Both the position numbers and the translations under genes were made by a program. A DNA stretch of 64,000 bases from Bradyrhizobium icense (GTDB taxonomy: Bacteria > Pseudomonadota > Alphaproteobacteria > Rhizobiales > Xanthobacteraceae), in the NCBI RefSeq assembly GCF_001693385.1, contig NZ_CP016428.1:6572001-6636000 (forward strand), given 5' to 3'. The notes under the pieces are model-generated. The model did no database searches and was not told where the DNA came from. It saw nothing but the letters and a program-made list of their open reading frames with translations. Of this stretch, positions 43,984 to 56,900 are shown piece after piece; position 1 is the stretch's first letter, and the number at the start of each line of letters is the position of its first letter.

Positions 43984-45990
43984 TCATCCGCGTTGCGGGC
44001 GCAACAGCCAGAGAAGATAGGGCCCGGCGAGCATCATCGCGAAAATGCCGGCCGGCATCTGGAACGGGAAGATCACCATTCGCCCTGCCCAATCCGCAAA
44101 CACCATCAGGATTGCTCCAATCAGCGCGGCCAGCGCGGTCTGATGAAGCGCGCGCTGCGCGCCCATCATCCGCGCCATGTGCGGCGCGATGAAACCGACC
44201 AGGCTCAATAGCCCGACCATCAGCGTCGCCGTCGCCGTCAACAATGCGGTCAGCAGCATGATGATGATGCGGCTTCTCGCCATCGATACGCCTATAGAAC
44301 GCGAGGCCGCCGGGCCGAGCGGCAGGATGTCGAGCCAGCGAGACAGCATCGGCACCATGATCAGCAGAAGCAGCGCCGCGGCGGCGAGGACCCAGGCCTC
44401 GGCCGAGCCGATCTGATAGAGCGATCCGGTCAGCAACGACAGCAGCATGCCGATGCGCGGATCGCCGGTCGCCAGTGCCATGGCGATGATGGCGCCGAAC
44501 GCCGCGCTCATGGCGACACCAGCCAGCAGCACACGCTCCGGACTGAATTCGGACCGCCGGCTGAACAGGAGAACCAGCCCGAGCACGATGAAGGCCCCGA
44601 TCCCGCCGCCTGCAATCTGCGCCACGCGCGTGTGGGAAGGAAGGAGATAGAGAAGAACGATCACGCCCATCGCGGCACCGTAGCTGATCCCCATCACCTC
44701 TGGAGCCGCCATCGGATTTCCGGTCATGCGCTGCAGCAGCGTGCCCGCCACCGCCAGCGTGGCCCCTGCGGCCAACGCCGATACCACGCGCGGCCAGCGC
44801 CACGGCAGGAATTCCTGGATGCCGGCGAGACCACTCCAGTTCCAGCCCTCGGCGCCGACCCCGACTGCGAGCGCGATCCAGACCACGAACAACAGCAAGG
44901 CCAGACCAAACAGGATCACCCGCCAGGGATGGTCGAGACGTGGTGGAACGGATGGTGTGAGATTTCCGACCGGAGCTGCAGACCGTAGCCGCGGCAACAG
45001 CACCAGCAACAAGGGCGCGCCGATCAAGGCCGTGGCTGCGCCGGCCGGCATCTCGCGATAGCCCGGCGGAATCAGCAGCACAAGCTCGTCTGCCAGCCAC
45101 AGCAGGCCGGCGCCGCAGAGCGGCGCCCAGATCAGCCGATCGCGGAAACGACGCGCGCCTGCAAGCATCGCGAGAGCCGGCCCGGTCAGACCGACAAAGC
45201 CCAATACGCCGACCACACTGACCACCGAAGCGCTGAGAGCGATCGCAATGCCAAGCGCGCAGACCCGCGCGCCTGTCAATCCGAGGCCGAGATTGCGCGC
45301 GGTCTCGTCGTCGAAGCCGAGCAAGGTCAGCGGGCGGACCATCGCCGCGATCAGCACGAACGAAATCAGAAGCCGCGGCGCCAGGAACGCCGCATTGCTC
45401 CAGTCCTGCTGGTTGAGATAGCCCGCGCCCCAGATGAACAGGCCGATCAGGTAGTCATGGTTGAGCAACACCAGGGCCTGGGTCGTCACGGCGCAATAGT
45501 AGCCAACGATCAGCCCGGCCAGCACCAGCACGACCGGCGATAGCGCACGTTTCCAGGTGAGGCCGAACACGCACAGGAACGCGGCGAACCCGCCGACCAG
45601 CGCAATCCACTCGCGGCCGAACGCAAGCAGCGATGGCGCCCACAACGTCGTCATGGCCAGCGCGAGATAGGCGCCGTTCGAGACACCGAGCGTGGTCGGC
45701 TCGGCCAGCGGATTGCGCAGCACCTGCTGACAGACGGCGCCGGCAAGGCCCAATGCTGCGCCGGCCAATAGCGCCACCGCAATTCGCGGAAACACGGTAT
45801 AATGCACGAGCATCTGCTGCGGATCGTCGATTTCGGGACGCCACAGCACCGGCAACCACGCGTTAACAGGCAGATATCCCGACAGGTGCCGAAAGGTCAG
45901 CGCAGAGGCCGCCGCAAACAGCAAGCCGATCAGTATCGCAGGATGCATTTCGATCCCGGATCGGGCGGGCAGCGCGTCAACCTTGCTCAT
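43984..45990 (-). CDS. fhuB: ferric siderophore ABC permease, fused FhuB-type
   Basis: This 668-residue protein joins two FecCD-like permease halves (about 15-330 and 350-668), the FhuB arrangement of about twenty membrane helices. Each half has the conserved segments (LAGAVCQQVLRNPLAEPTTLGVSNGA and LAVAGTLLQRMTGNPMAAPEVMGISYGA). It forms the whole channel alone. The start at 45990 has an AGGAAA RBS and overlaps the end of fhuD by 14 bases, implying coupling. Confidence 0.93.
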   Translation of the reverse strand: MSKVDALPARSGIEMHPAILIGLLFAAASALTFRHLSGYLPVNAWLPVLWRPEIDDPQQMLVHYTVFPRIAVALLAGAALGLAGAVCQQVLRNPLAEPTTLGVSNGAYLALAMTTLWAPSLLAFGREWIALVGGFAAFLCVFGLTWKRALSPVVLVLAGLIVGYYCAVTTQALVLLNHDYLIGLFIWGAGYLNQQDWSNAAFLAPRLLISFVLIAAMVRPLTLLGFDDETARNLGLGLTGARVCALGIAIALSASVVSVVGVLGFVGLTGPALAMLAGARRFRDRLIWAPLCGAGLLWLADELVLLIPPGYREMPAGAATALIGAPLLLVLLPRLRSAAPVGNLTPSVPPRLDHPWRVILFGLALLLFVVWIALAVGVGAEGWNWSGLAGIQEFLPWRWPRVVSALAAGATLAVAGTLLQRMTGNPMAAPEVMGISYGAAMGVIVLLYLLPSHTRVAQIAGGGIGAFIVLGLVLLFSRRSEFSPERVLLAGVAMSAAFGAIIAMALATGDPRIGMLLSLLTGSLYQIGSAEAWVLAAAALLLLIMVPMLSRWLDILPLGPAASRSIGVSMARSRIIIMLLTALLTATATLMVGLLSLVGFIAPHMARMMGAQRALHQTALAALIGAILMVFADWAGRMVIFPFQMPAGIFAMMLAGPYLLWLLRPQRG

Positions 45991-46912
45991 TGTTTTCCTG
46001 CGGCAAACGTTCGGCGAGAAGGCGTGCGAAGCGTTCGGCCGCTGGCACGCCGCCATAGAAGAATTGATTTCCCAGCACCGTCAGCCGCCCCGACCTAAGG
46101 AACGGCAGGGTCCGCAGCACCGGGCTTGCGTTGAGCAGGGCTTCGATATCGGCAACCCGCGAACTCATCAGAACCAATCGCGCATCCGGAACCGCGGCGA
46201 GCACTTCAAGACCAACGCTGGTATGTCCCCAAGGACCGCTCTGCCCGGTCCAGGCATTCTTCAATCCGAACTGACCGAGGACTTCCTGGTAAAGGCTATT
46301 CGGGCCGAACACGAGCGCACGGTTGCGCGCGATCTCGCTGACGAGATACAGCGGCTTGCCGCTGCGACCGCGAAGCTGATCGCGGTAGCCGGCCATGGCG
46401 GCATCGAAGCGCGCCAGATAGGCCTCGCAAGCGGCCTGCACGCCGAGGCGCTGCGCCAGCTCCATCGTCGAGCTGCGTGCTGTCTCGAGCGGATGTCGGC
46501 CGGGCTTGAAAATCGTGAAGACCTCGACCGGCGCAATCAGCTTGAGCCGCGGTATTGCGGCCGTGATGCTGGGATCGACGATGATGATATCGGGCGAAAA
46601 ACTCTGCAGCAGTTCGAGATTTGGCTCCGAACGCAGGCCGATCTCCTGAACGCTTGACGGGACAGCCGGTTCGACGACGAGCCGGCTGTAACGCTCGATT
46701 TCCGGAATGACTAACGGTACGACGCCAAGCGCCAGAATGGTCTGCGCGCAGGCCCAGCCGAGCGCGGCGACGCGCGGGCCGGCCTGCGGCGCGGCGGCTT
46801 GAGCAAGCGCGATGGGCCAGCCACCTGCAAGCACCCCGCCGCCGATGCCCGCGCCCACTGTGAGAAGCGCGCGGCGAGACAGCCTGCGATCGGAGAGTAA
46901 ATTCTTGCTCAT
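45977..46912 (-). CDS. fhuD: ferric hydroxamate binding protein, FhuD-like
   Basis: The 311-residue protein has a Tat-type signal (LSRRALLTVGAGIGGGVLAGG, ending at AQA) and a type-III helical-backbone binding fold (RVAALGWACAQTILALGVVP, PNLELLQSFSPDIIIVDPS). It would bind the ferric hydroxamate in the periplasm and pass it to FhuB. It lies 61 bases after the alpha/beta hydrolase gene on the same strand, so probably in the NRPS operon. Confidence 0.92.
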   Translation of the reverse strand: MSKNLLSDRRLSRRALLTVGAGIGGGVLAGGWPIALAQAAAPQAGPRVAALGWACAQTILALGVVPLVIPEIERYSRLVVEPAVPSSVQEIGLRSEPNLELLQSFSPDIIIVDPSITAAIPRLKLIAPVEVFTIFKPGRHPLETARSSTMELAQRLGVQAACEAYLARFDAAMAGYRDQLRGRSGKPLYLVSEIARNRALVFGPNSLYQEVLGQFGLKNAWTGQSGPWGHTSVGLEVLAAVPDARLVLMSSRVADIEALLNASPVLRTLPFLRSGRLTVLGNQFFYGGVPAAERFARLLAERLPQENNEQG

Positions 46913-46973
46913 GGGGTGCGGCTCGAGAACGGCTTGCGGCGAGGCTGCGAGAGACGGGAGTTATGGCATACCT

Positions 46974-47978
46974 TCATATGCCCTGTCTTTCCATGCCCGG
47001 CCGCGGCCTTTCGCCTGCTGCGCGAAACGCGCTGGCCAGCGCCTGCCCGATCGCCACCCGCGCCTGCAGGGCGTCGGCCACGACATTTCCCATCCGCAGG
47101 AACTCGTGGATCATGCCCGGATAGACCTGCAGGTCGACGGGAACGCCGGCAGCGCGGAGCTTTGCTGCGTATTCGCGCCCTTCGTCCACCAGGGGATCAC
47201 ATTCGGCGAGCACAATGAGCGCCGGGGACAGCCCCGAGAGATCTTCCGCGGCCAGCGGCGCAAAGCGCCAATCGTCACGATCGGAATCGTCGCGGAGATA
47301 TTGCCGGAAGAACCACTCGACGGTGCTGCGCTCCAGGAGATAGCCGGAACCATATTGCTCATAGGAATCGGAGGTTTGCCGGGAGCTCAGACCGGGATAG
47401 GCGAGCACCTGAAGCACAGGCTGTGGCAGGATTCTGTTCGCCTTGGCTTCGATGGCAAGCGCCGCGGCGAGCGTCCCGCCGGCGCTGTCGCCGCCGACGG
47501 CGACGCGGCCGGCATCTAGCCCTGCAGCAGGCCCGTCGCGGCCGATCCAGGCCAGCGCATCGACTGCATCCTCGAACGCGGTCGGAAACTTGTGCTCCGG
47601 CGCAAGCCGATAGCCAACCGACAGCACGGCCGCGCCGCTGTCTTCGGCGAGACCGCGGCACAAAGGCTGATGTGAGTCCGGGCTTCCGACGACAAAGCCG
47701 CCGCCGTGCATGTAGAGAATCACCGGCGCCGGATTGCGACGGCCTGGCTCCTGCTTCGCGTACAGCCTCGCCTCGATCATGGCTCCATCGCGCATCGGCA
47801 GCGCGAGGTGACGCTCGTAAGCGAGCGCCGGCGGATCGACATCGAGCAGCGGCGATGATGCATCGAAATCGGCCCGCGCCTGTTCGGCCGTCAGTTGCGG
47901 AAACGGAATGCGTGCCCCGCTTTCGGTGCCGGCCTGCACCATCTCGAGCAGTGCGGCGATATCGGGATCAAGGCTCAT
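46974..47978 (-). CDS. alpha/beta hydrolase, hormone-sensitive lipase family
   Basis: The protein has 334 residues from the ATG at 47978; a GTG at 47990 that overlaps the NRPS stop codon is an alternative start. The oxyanion motif HGGGFVVG (about residue 95), nucleophile GDSAGG (about 165), the Asp in AECDPLVDEG and the His in GMIHEF make up a complete catalytic set of the HSL/acetyl-hydrolase type. It directly follows the NRPS and precedes fhuD and fhuB. A role in trimming, editing or hydrolysing the siderophore is suggested by position only. Confidence 0.88.
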   Translation of the reverse strand: MSLDPDIAALLEMVQAGTESGARIPFPQLTAEQARADFDASSPLLDVDPPALAYERHLALPMRDGAMIEARLYAKQEPGRRNPAPVILYMHGGGFVVGSPDSHQPLCRGLAEDSGAAVLSVGYRLAPEHKFPTAFEDAVDALAWIGRDGPAAGLDAGRVAVGGDSAGGTLAAALAIEAKANRILPQPVLQVLAYPGLSSRQTSDSYEQYGSGYLLERSTVEWFFRQYLRDDSDRDDWRFAPLAAEDLSGLSPALIVLAECDPLVDEGREYAAKLRAAGVPVDLQVYPGMIHEFLRMGNVVADALQARVAIGQALASAFRAAGERPRPGMERQGI

Positions 47979-47986
47979 GCGACTAT

Positions 47987-50900
47987 TCACTCCGCCGGCT
48001 CGGGCACCGTATCCTGCGACGCTATCGATGCCGTCTCCGGCACGAGCAGGCCGCAGATCTCATCGAGCAAGCCGGCATCCTTCAGGATCGTGAAGTGATT
48101 GTCGCCGACGACGCCGCGGTCAATGGCGTCAGGCAGTTGTGTCTCCAGCCGATCGCGCTGCGTCAGGCGGCCCGACGTCCACCAGCACAATGGCTTGGTC
48201 GCAAGACGCCGCGGCGGCGCCGCGTTCTGCGTCAGGGTCTTGAGGTGCCGGCCGACTGCGAAGGCTGCTGATAGGTCGTCGACGCCGAGCAGCATGCCGT
48301 CCGCCGAAGTTCGCTCCCCCAATATCTGTGCGACCAGGCGCCGGACGCTCTCGGATGTCTCCGGCATGCCTGCGGCCTTCGCCTCCTCCACATGCGAACT
48401 GATACGAACGGCCGCGGCGTGCGGCAGAACGGCCGACAGCAATCCCGCGAGATCATCGATCCAGTGGGCTGCCGCTGCCTGCCGATCCGATCCGCCGTGC
48501 TCACGCAGCACAAAGCTATCGACCATCAGGAGACAATCGACGCGTTCACCGCTCCGTTCGAGCTCGGCTGCAACAAGCGTGACGAGAAGGCCTCCGAGCG
48601 ACCAGCCGATCAAGCTATAGGGACCTTGCGGCTGAACCCGCCTGATTTCGCTCGCATAGTCGGCCGCCATCGTTTCGAGCGACCGGTCGCTCCACGAACT
48701 GTCGACCAGCATCCTGGACTGCAGCCCGATCACCTGCCGGCGTTCTTCGAGGCGGCGCGCCAGCGGCCCATAATCGAAAACGGTACCGAAACCACCGTGC
48801 ACGCAGAACACCGGATGCGCGCCGTGAACCGCGGCATTCAGCGGCAGCAGCGCTGTCGGCGGCGGCGCAGCGACGGGCGTCGAGGAAGCGTTGTCCGCGA
48901 GCAGCGCGCGGATCGTCGGCTTTTGCAGGAGATCGCGAAGCTTGATCTCGATGCCAAACGTCTTGTCCTGCCGAAGCCGGGCCACGACCTTGAGACTCAG
49001 AATCGAATTGCCGCCGAGCTCGAAGAAATTATCGGTGACGCCGACCTGCGGCAGCTTGAGGATGTCGGCCCACAGGCGCGCCATCGCAGTTTCGGCCGGC
49101 CCTTGCGGAGCCACAAAGCTTCGCCCGGCCGAGTCGGGCGCCGGCAGTGCACGCCGGTCAACCTTGCCGCTCGACAACACCGGCAGTCGCTCAAGCACCA
49201 TGATCCGCGCCGGCACCATGTAGACCGGCAGAGTCAGCTTGAGGAAGGAGGTCAATCCCTCGACCAACGCCTCGGCAGCATCTCCCGCTGCGTCCTTTGC
49301 AGCCTTCGGCGCGACATAGGCCACGAGCTGGTTTCCAGCCGAGCCCGGCAACGCCAGCACGGCCGCCTGCTCGATCTCCACGTGACGAAGCAGCGAGGTC
49401 TGGATCTCTCCAAGCTCGATCCGGAAGCCGTTGACCTTGACCTGGTCGTCGCTGCGGCCGAGATATTCGACGGTACCGTCCTCGCGCCAGCGCGCGAGGT
49501 CGCCGGTCCGGTAAAGCCGCCCCCCCGGCAGCGCAGAGAATGGATCAGGCACGAAGCGCTCGGCGGTCATGCCCGCCTTGCCGTGATAGCCGCGCGCCAG
49601 CCCGAAGCCGCCGAGATAGAGCTCGCCAGCGACACCGGCGGGAATGATGTTGAGCGAACTGTCGAGAATGTAGGCGCGGCGGTCGCCGACCGGCAAACCG
49701 ATCGGCGCGTACGGCGTCTCGCATTCGCCAGTTCCATCGACCTTCCAGACCAGCGGCGTGACGACGGTTTCGGTCGGACCGTAGCCGTTGATCAATATCC
49801 GCGGTTTCAGAACGCGCCTGACCTTGTCGAAGCCAGCCTTCGGCATTGCCTCGCCACCGAACGAGTACAGTTTGACCGGCGGCGGATTACCCGCCTGCTC
49901 GACCGCCTCCGCAACCTGCTGCAGATAGGCCGGCGGCAACCCGATATGCGTGACCTGATGCGCATGCAGGTTTTCGACGGTCTGCTCCGGCGTCCACAAT
50001 TCGGCGTCGCGCATCAAGAGCCGCGCGCCGTGCGACAACACCGTCAGCCAGCGTTCATGGGCACCATCGAAGGCCAGCGACAGGAAATGCAGCTCGCACG
50101 AGCTCTCGTCGATCTCGTAAAGCCTGCCCGTGACGTGACAGTGCATCGCCAGCGGCCCATGAGCGACGGCCACGCCTTTTGGCGTGCCCGTCGAGCCGGA
50201 CGTGTAGATGAGGTAAGCGAGATTATCGGCGTGCAAGTCTGGTTGCGGCGCATGATCCGGTCCGGCATCGAAATCGAATGTCGCAAGGGAGATTCTCTCG
50301 ACACCATCGATGCCTTCCCGGATATCGAGCTGTCCCGTCAGCAGGAACGATATCCCGGCATCGCGCATGACGAAGACGCGCCGCTCGGCCGGAATCTCCG
50401 GGTCGAGCGGGACGTAGGCCCCGCCCGCCTTCAGGACCGCCAGCAGCGCTACCATTGTGGCTTCGGTTCGCTCGACCACAACACCAACGCGCTGCTCGGG
50501 CTTCAGCCCCCGGCCGATCAGGTGATGGGCAAGACGATTGGCCCTGGCCTCGAGCGTACCGAACGAGAGCGTTGTGCCGCCGATGGTAAGCGCCGTCCGC
50601 TCCGGATGCCGCCGCGCGTGGATGCTGATCGACTCGTGAACCAGCGGCAATGCGACCGCTGACGTCGCGTGGCGATTGCAGTTTTCGGCGAGAGCGGCGT
50701 CGATCGCCGTGACCGGATCGATGCTGCCGAGCAACGCCGACGAATCGCGGGTCAGCGCGGCCAGCAGTTGCTCGAACTGCGCCTTGATCTGCGTCGCCTG
50801 TGTTGCCGCAAAATGGCTCGGCATATAGGTGTACTCGATCTGAAGCGTGTCCTCGACGAGCACCGACAGGTCCATCGGATAGTTCGTCACGTCGACATTC

Positions 50901-53900
50901 CTGAGGCCGCCGAACTGCAGCGAGCCGTCGCCCCGGTGCATGCTGCGTTCGATCGGATAGTTTTCGAACACGATGATGCTGTCGAACATGGCCTGACCGG
51001 CGCGGCCGGCCCAGCTCTGGATGTCGTAGAGCGGCGTATGTTCGTAATCCCGGATCGCCGAATTGCGATCCTGAAGCGCCCGCAGCCATTCTCCGACAGT
51101 GCCCGTGGATGCTGGCGTTTCGATCACGGGCAAGGTGTTAATAAAGAGCCCGAGCATCTGCTGCGATCCGTCGAGGCTAACCGGGCGGCCGGCAACCGTA
51201 ACGCCAAACGTCACGGTCTGCTGGCCGGTATAGCGGTGCAGCAACAGCGCCCATACGCCTTGAACGACAGTGTTGAGCGTGATCCGCTCGCGGCGCGCGA
51301 ATGCTTTCAGCTCCGCGGTCGCCGTTTCTCCGAGCCGCGTGTAACAGCGCTCGTGGCCGGATGCTTGATGACGGCGCGAGCCGAAGGCATCGGCCAGTTG
51401 CGTCGGCTCTTCGAAGCTCTTGAGCTGTTCGCGCCAGAAGGCTTCGGCAGCCTTGGCGTCCTGCGCCAGAAGCCAGGCGATGTAATCGCGGTAACGCGTC
51501 GGGTTCGCCGCGGGCGCGCCGCTATAATAGCATTCCAGCACTTCCCCGACGAACCTTGCCGAACTCCATCCGTCCATCAGGATGTGATGATAGGTCCAGA
51601 TCAGGCGATAGAGATCGTCCTCGAGGCGCAGCAGCCGCACGCGCTGCAGCGGCGGCATCGATAGATCGAACTCGGCGGCGCGCTCGCCGGCAAGCGCCGC
51701 CGCAATCCGGTCCTCATTGATGGTTTGCCCGCGCCAGTCTTCCCGTTCGAACGGCGCGACGGCCTCGCGATAGACGGCTTGCAGCGGAGACCCGGCAAGC
51801 TCGCGCCACAGGAATCCGGTCCGAAGCATCTGATGGCGTGCAGTCACCTCGCGCCATGCTCTTCCGAGGCGCACGGCGTCAAGCCCGCGGATTTCAACGC
51901 TGACCTGATTGACGTAGACACCGCTGCCGGCATCGCGCAGGCTATGGAACAGCATGCCCTGCTGCATCGGCGACAGCGGGTAGATGTCCTCGATGCGGTT
52001 CCAGTCGAGATCGAGCCGATCGAGCTGTTCGCTGGTCAAACCCGACAGCGAGCCGCGCGCTGGTGCCGGAGTGTCCTTGTTCGGGCCGACATCGTGGGAC
52101 AACGCGGCCAGCGCTTCGATCGTCTGATGCCGGAAGACATCGCGCGCCTCGATGAGTACGCCCTCGCGGCGCGCGCGGCTCACCATCTGCAGCGAAATGA
52201 TCGAGTCCCCGCCGAGCTCGAAGAAATTATCGGTGACGCCGATATCGGGCTGTTTGAGCAGATCGGCCCAGATCTCGGCGAGCGCCGTTTCCACCGGCGT
52301 GCGCGGTGCGACGCGTTCGGTTGATGTCGCAAGCTGGTCCGGCACCGGCAGCGCCTTGCGGTCGATCTTGCCGTTCGGCGTCAGCGGCAGCCGCTCCAGC
52401 ACCACAATCCGCGCCGGCACCATGTAGTCAGGCAGTAGCGCTGAGAGCGCGGTCTTGAGTGCTGTCCCATCCATCAACGTTTCGCCACTGACATAGCCGA
52501 CCAACTGGCGGGCAGCGCCAACCTCGCGCGCGACCACGACCGCCGAGCGCACGCCAGCCTGTTCGAGAAGCCGCGCCTCGATCTCGCCGAGCTCGATCCG
52601 AAAACCGCGGATCTTCACCTGGTGGTCGGCGCGGCCGATATATTCGATCACCCCATCGTCGCGCCATCGCGCCACGTCGCCGGTGCGGTAGAGCCGCGCT
52701 CCCGGCGGGCCGAACGGATCGGGGATGAAGCGTTCCGCGGTCAGCGCGCCGCGCCGCCAGTAGCCGCGCGCGAGACCCGCGCCGCCGATATAGAGCTCGC
52801 CCGCCACGCCAATCGGCGCGAGATTGAGGTCGTTACCCAGAATATGCAGCGTGGTGTTGCCGATCGGGCCGCCGAGAAGCGGACGATCGTCCTTGGCATC
52901 GAGGCGGTGGCGGGCCGACCACACCGTGGTCTCGGTCGGGCCGTACAGGTTCCAGACTTCGCCGGCCTGCGCCACCAGCCGCCGCGCCAGATCCGGCGGC
53001 AGCGCCTCGCCGCCGCACAGCACGCGGCAGCTCGCGGGCAGCGATGGGCCGTCATGATCGAGCAGCATACGCCAGGCCGAGGGCGTCGCCTGGATCATGG
53101 TGACGCCGTGCTTGACCACCATCGCCTTGAGCCGCGCCGGATCATGCGCAGCCGCCCGATCCGCCAGCACCACGCATGCCCCGAGCGTCAGCGGCAGCCA
53201 CAATTCCAGCACCGCGATGTCGAACGACAGCGACGTCAGACCAAGCACGCGGTCCTTGGCCGTCATGCCCGGCCGCTCCGCCATCGTCGCCAGAAAATTC
53301 GTGACCGCGTCGTGACGCACCATCACGCCCTTGGGCAGGCCGGTCGAGCCCGAGGTGTAGATCACATAGGCGAGGCTTTCGGGATGATGGACGGCGACAT
53401 CCAAATTGCCGGCATCAGTGCCCTCTCCTTCCTTCCCGTCGAGCAACCAGGCCTCCGCGCCGGTCTCCTCCAGCACGAGCGTAAACTGATCCAGCAGCGT
53501 TCGCTGCGTCAGCACCAGCGCCGCACCGCTGTCGCGCAGCATGTGCGCCAGCCGCTCCGCCGGATAGTCCGGATCGAGCGGCAGATAGGCCCCGCCCGCC
53601 TTCAATACCGCCAGCAGCGCGACCATCATGTCGACGCCGCGGTCGAGCGCCAGCCCCACCACCACGTCGGTTCCGACACCGCGCTCGCGCAATCGCCTCG
53701 CCAGCCGGTTGGCCCGTCCGTTCAACTCGGCATAGCTCAGCTTCTCGTCGCCAAACACCAGCGCCACCGCATCAGGAGATTGATGGACCTGTTCTTCGAA
53801 CTGCTCGACAATTCCCCGACGCGGCGCATCGCAGCGCGTATCGTTCACCCGTGAGAGCAGCGCATCCTCAGCCGGATCGCTGGCCGCGATCATGCCGACG

Positions 53901-56900
53901 GTCCGGTCGGCATCGGCGCTCAACGCTTCCATCAGCCGCACAAAGCCGCGCTGCAACCGCGCGATCTGCATCTCATCGAAATGCCTGCGCTGATAGTTGA
54001 AGACCAACCGCAATCGCTCATCGAGGCCGATGCTCGCAAACAGCGGATAGTTGCTGGTCTCGACGATCCTGGTCTCGCCGACCCGGATCTGTCGGTTCTT
54101 TCCCATCAGCGCGCGGTCGACCGGATAGTTCTCGAACACCAGGATGCTGTCGAACAGCGGCCGCCCGGGACGTCCCGCCAGGCGCTGGATCTCGTAGAGC
54201 GGCGTCCAGCCATATTCGCGCAAGGTCAGATTGCGATCCTGCAGTTCGCGCAGCCATGCGCCGACTTTCTGCTGCGGGCCGACATCGTCGACGACGGGCA
54301 AGGTGTTGATGAACAGGCCCACGATATCCTCGGCGCCGGCCAATTCCGGCGGCCTGCCTGATACGGTAACGCCGAAGCAAACCGCTCCCTGCCCTGTATA
54401 CTGCCGTAGCAGTTGCGCCCAAGCCGCCTGCACCAGCGTGTTCAGCGTCACGCGCTCGCGCGCGGCAAATTGTTGCAGACGTTCAGTCGCGGCAACATCC
54501 AGCTCCAGCGCAAGCATGCCGTGACCGGGCGCCTCCGCGTCGGCATGTTCGATCGAACCTCCTGCAAGGAAGCTCGGTTCTTCCAGCCCTTCCATCGCGC
54601 TGCGCCAGAACGCCGCCGATGCATCGCGGTCCCGGCTCTGCAGCCAACCGATGTAGTCGCGATAGCGCCGATGCAATGTCGGCAACCGGCCGTCGCTGTC
54701 ATGCTGCATCACCTCGGCGATCAGCCGCGCCGAACTCCATCCGTCGAGAAGGATGTGATGGTGCGTCCAGATCAGCCAATGACGATCCTCACCGAGCTGG
54801 ATCAGCCGCACCCGCTGCAGGGGCGGCTTCGACAGATCAAACCCTTCGACCCGTTCGCACCGCGAAACTTCGCCCAGCGCAGCCTCCAACTCGGACTGCT
54901 CCAACGCCGCAGTACGCGCGCGCCAGTCCTCCTCGACGAACGGCACTTCAGCACGGCGATAGACGATCTGTTGCGGCGAGCCTGACAGGTCGCGCCAGAC
55001 GAAACCCGTTCTCAGCACCGCATGGCGATCGCTGACCGCCTGCCAGGCGCGATGGAGCTTTCCGGCATCGAGACCGCGCACTTCCGCGGCGACCTGGTTG
55101 ACGTAAAGCCCACTCTCGCCGTCGTGCATCGCATGGAACAGCATGCCCTGTTGCATCGGCGACAACGGATAGATGTCCTCGATCTCCCGCCAATCCAACT
55201 CCAGTCCGTCGAGATCGGCCTGATCAAGGCCCGACAATGCCACATCCGACGGCGTCAAGCCGCAGGCGCCGCTGGTGCAGTGATCGACCAACTCGCGCAG
55301 CGCCATTTCGTACAATCCAGCCAACCGCTCGATCGTCTCGCGCCGATAGCGTTTACGACCGAAGCCGAACGAGAGCCGCAACTGGCCGTCGCGCACGGTG
55401 CCGTTCACGCTGAGCCAACGCCGCAACGGGCTCGATGCGTCGCGCGAGGGGCCCGCGCTTTCCGATGCCATGGCGAACAATGCCGCGTCGCCAACACCGC
55501 CGTCGATCTGGCCGAGATAGTTGAACGCAATCTTTGGCCCGGCAACGTCAGACAGCGCCGCGCGCCGCTCCTTAGAGCCGAGATAGCGCAATACGCCATA
55601 GCCGAGCCCCCGCCCGGGAATGCCGCGAAGTTCCTGCTTCACGGTCTTGATGAGTGACGAGGGGTCCTGCGACCCGCCGGCCAGCCGCACGGGAAAGGCG
55701 GTGGTGAACCAGCCGACGGTGCGCGAGATGTCGAGATCGTCGAACAGATCCTCGCGGCCGTGGCCCTCCAGTTCGACCAGCACATCGTCCTTTCCGCTCC
55801 ATTGCCAGACAGTACGCGCGAGACTTGCGAGAAGAAGATCGTTGATCTGCGTACGATAGGCGGACGGCGCATCCGTCAGCAGGCGCTGTGTCAATTCCCG
55901 CTCGAACGTGAGCAAGACCTCATCGGCATCGGCGACATAGTCGATGCCGCCATGGTCGTCATCGCAGGGAATATCCGCATTCGCACGGCGATCGACCCAG
56001 TAGGACAGTTCCGCCGCCAGTTCGGGCGATGCCGCATAAGCGTGCAGTCGCCCACCCCACGCGGCATAGGCATGGCTCTTCGGTGGAAGCGCAACCGTCG
56101 CGTCGCCTTTCGCGAGCTGCGCGTAAGCGGCGGAGATGTCTTCCAGCAGAACCCGCCATGACACGCCGTCGACAGCCAGATGATGGATCACGATCAGGAG
56201 ACGCTGAGTGTCATAGGCGACGTCGATCCCGACCGCACGCAGCAACAGACCCCTCGATATCGAAAGACTTGCCTGCGCCGAGGATGCCAACGCCGTCACG
56301 GCTTCCTCGTCGGCCGCGTTTCTTATCCAAAGCAAATCCGCGGCGGCGGGTGCAGCGCCGTGCTCCGCGCGCCACGTTCTTTCGGCGTCTTCGAAGCGCA
56401 GCCGCAGCGCGTCGTGATGGTCGACCACTGCGGCGATCGCACGCCGCATAATGTCCCAGTCGATGCGGTCTCTCGGCCGCAGCAGCACCGCCTGATTCCA
56501 GTGATCGCGGTTTCCTGCGTCCTCCGCAAAGAACCGGGCCTGGATCGGCAACAACGCATGCGGGCCTGTGACTGCCCCCTGATCGGCGAGCGGTTCGCTG
56601 CGCTGCTCGGCGCGCGCCGCGAGCGCCAGCGCTTCGAGCGTCTGATGCTGAAACACATCGCGGGGTTCGATCAGGTAACCGGCGCGGCGAGCCCGGCTCA
56701 CCATCTGCAGGGAGATGATCGAATCGCCGCCGAGCTCGAAGAAGTTGTCGGCGAGGCCGACAGCAGGCCGGCCGAGCAGTTCGGCCCAGATCGCCGCGAG
56801 CGCCATTTCGGCCGGCGTGCGCGGCGCCTGATACTCGGCGCCGCTGTAGGCCACGTCAGGTGCCGGGAGTGCGTGGCGATCGATCTTGCCGTTCGGCGCC

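Noticed and set aside
48392..50662. Long plus-strand frame inside the NRPS region
   Set aside because: Antisense to A4 and T4 of the NRPS; similar shadows lie at 52622-53854 and 60110-61762.
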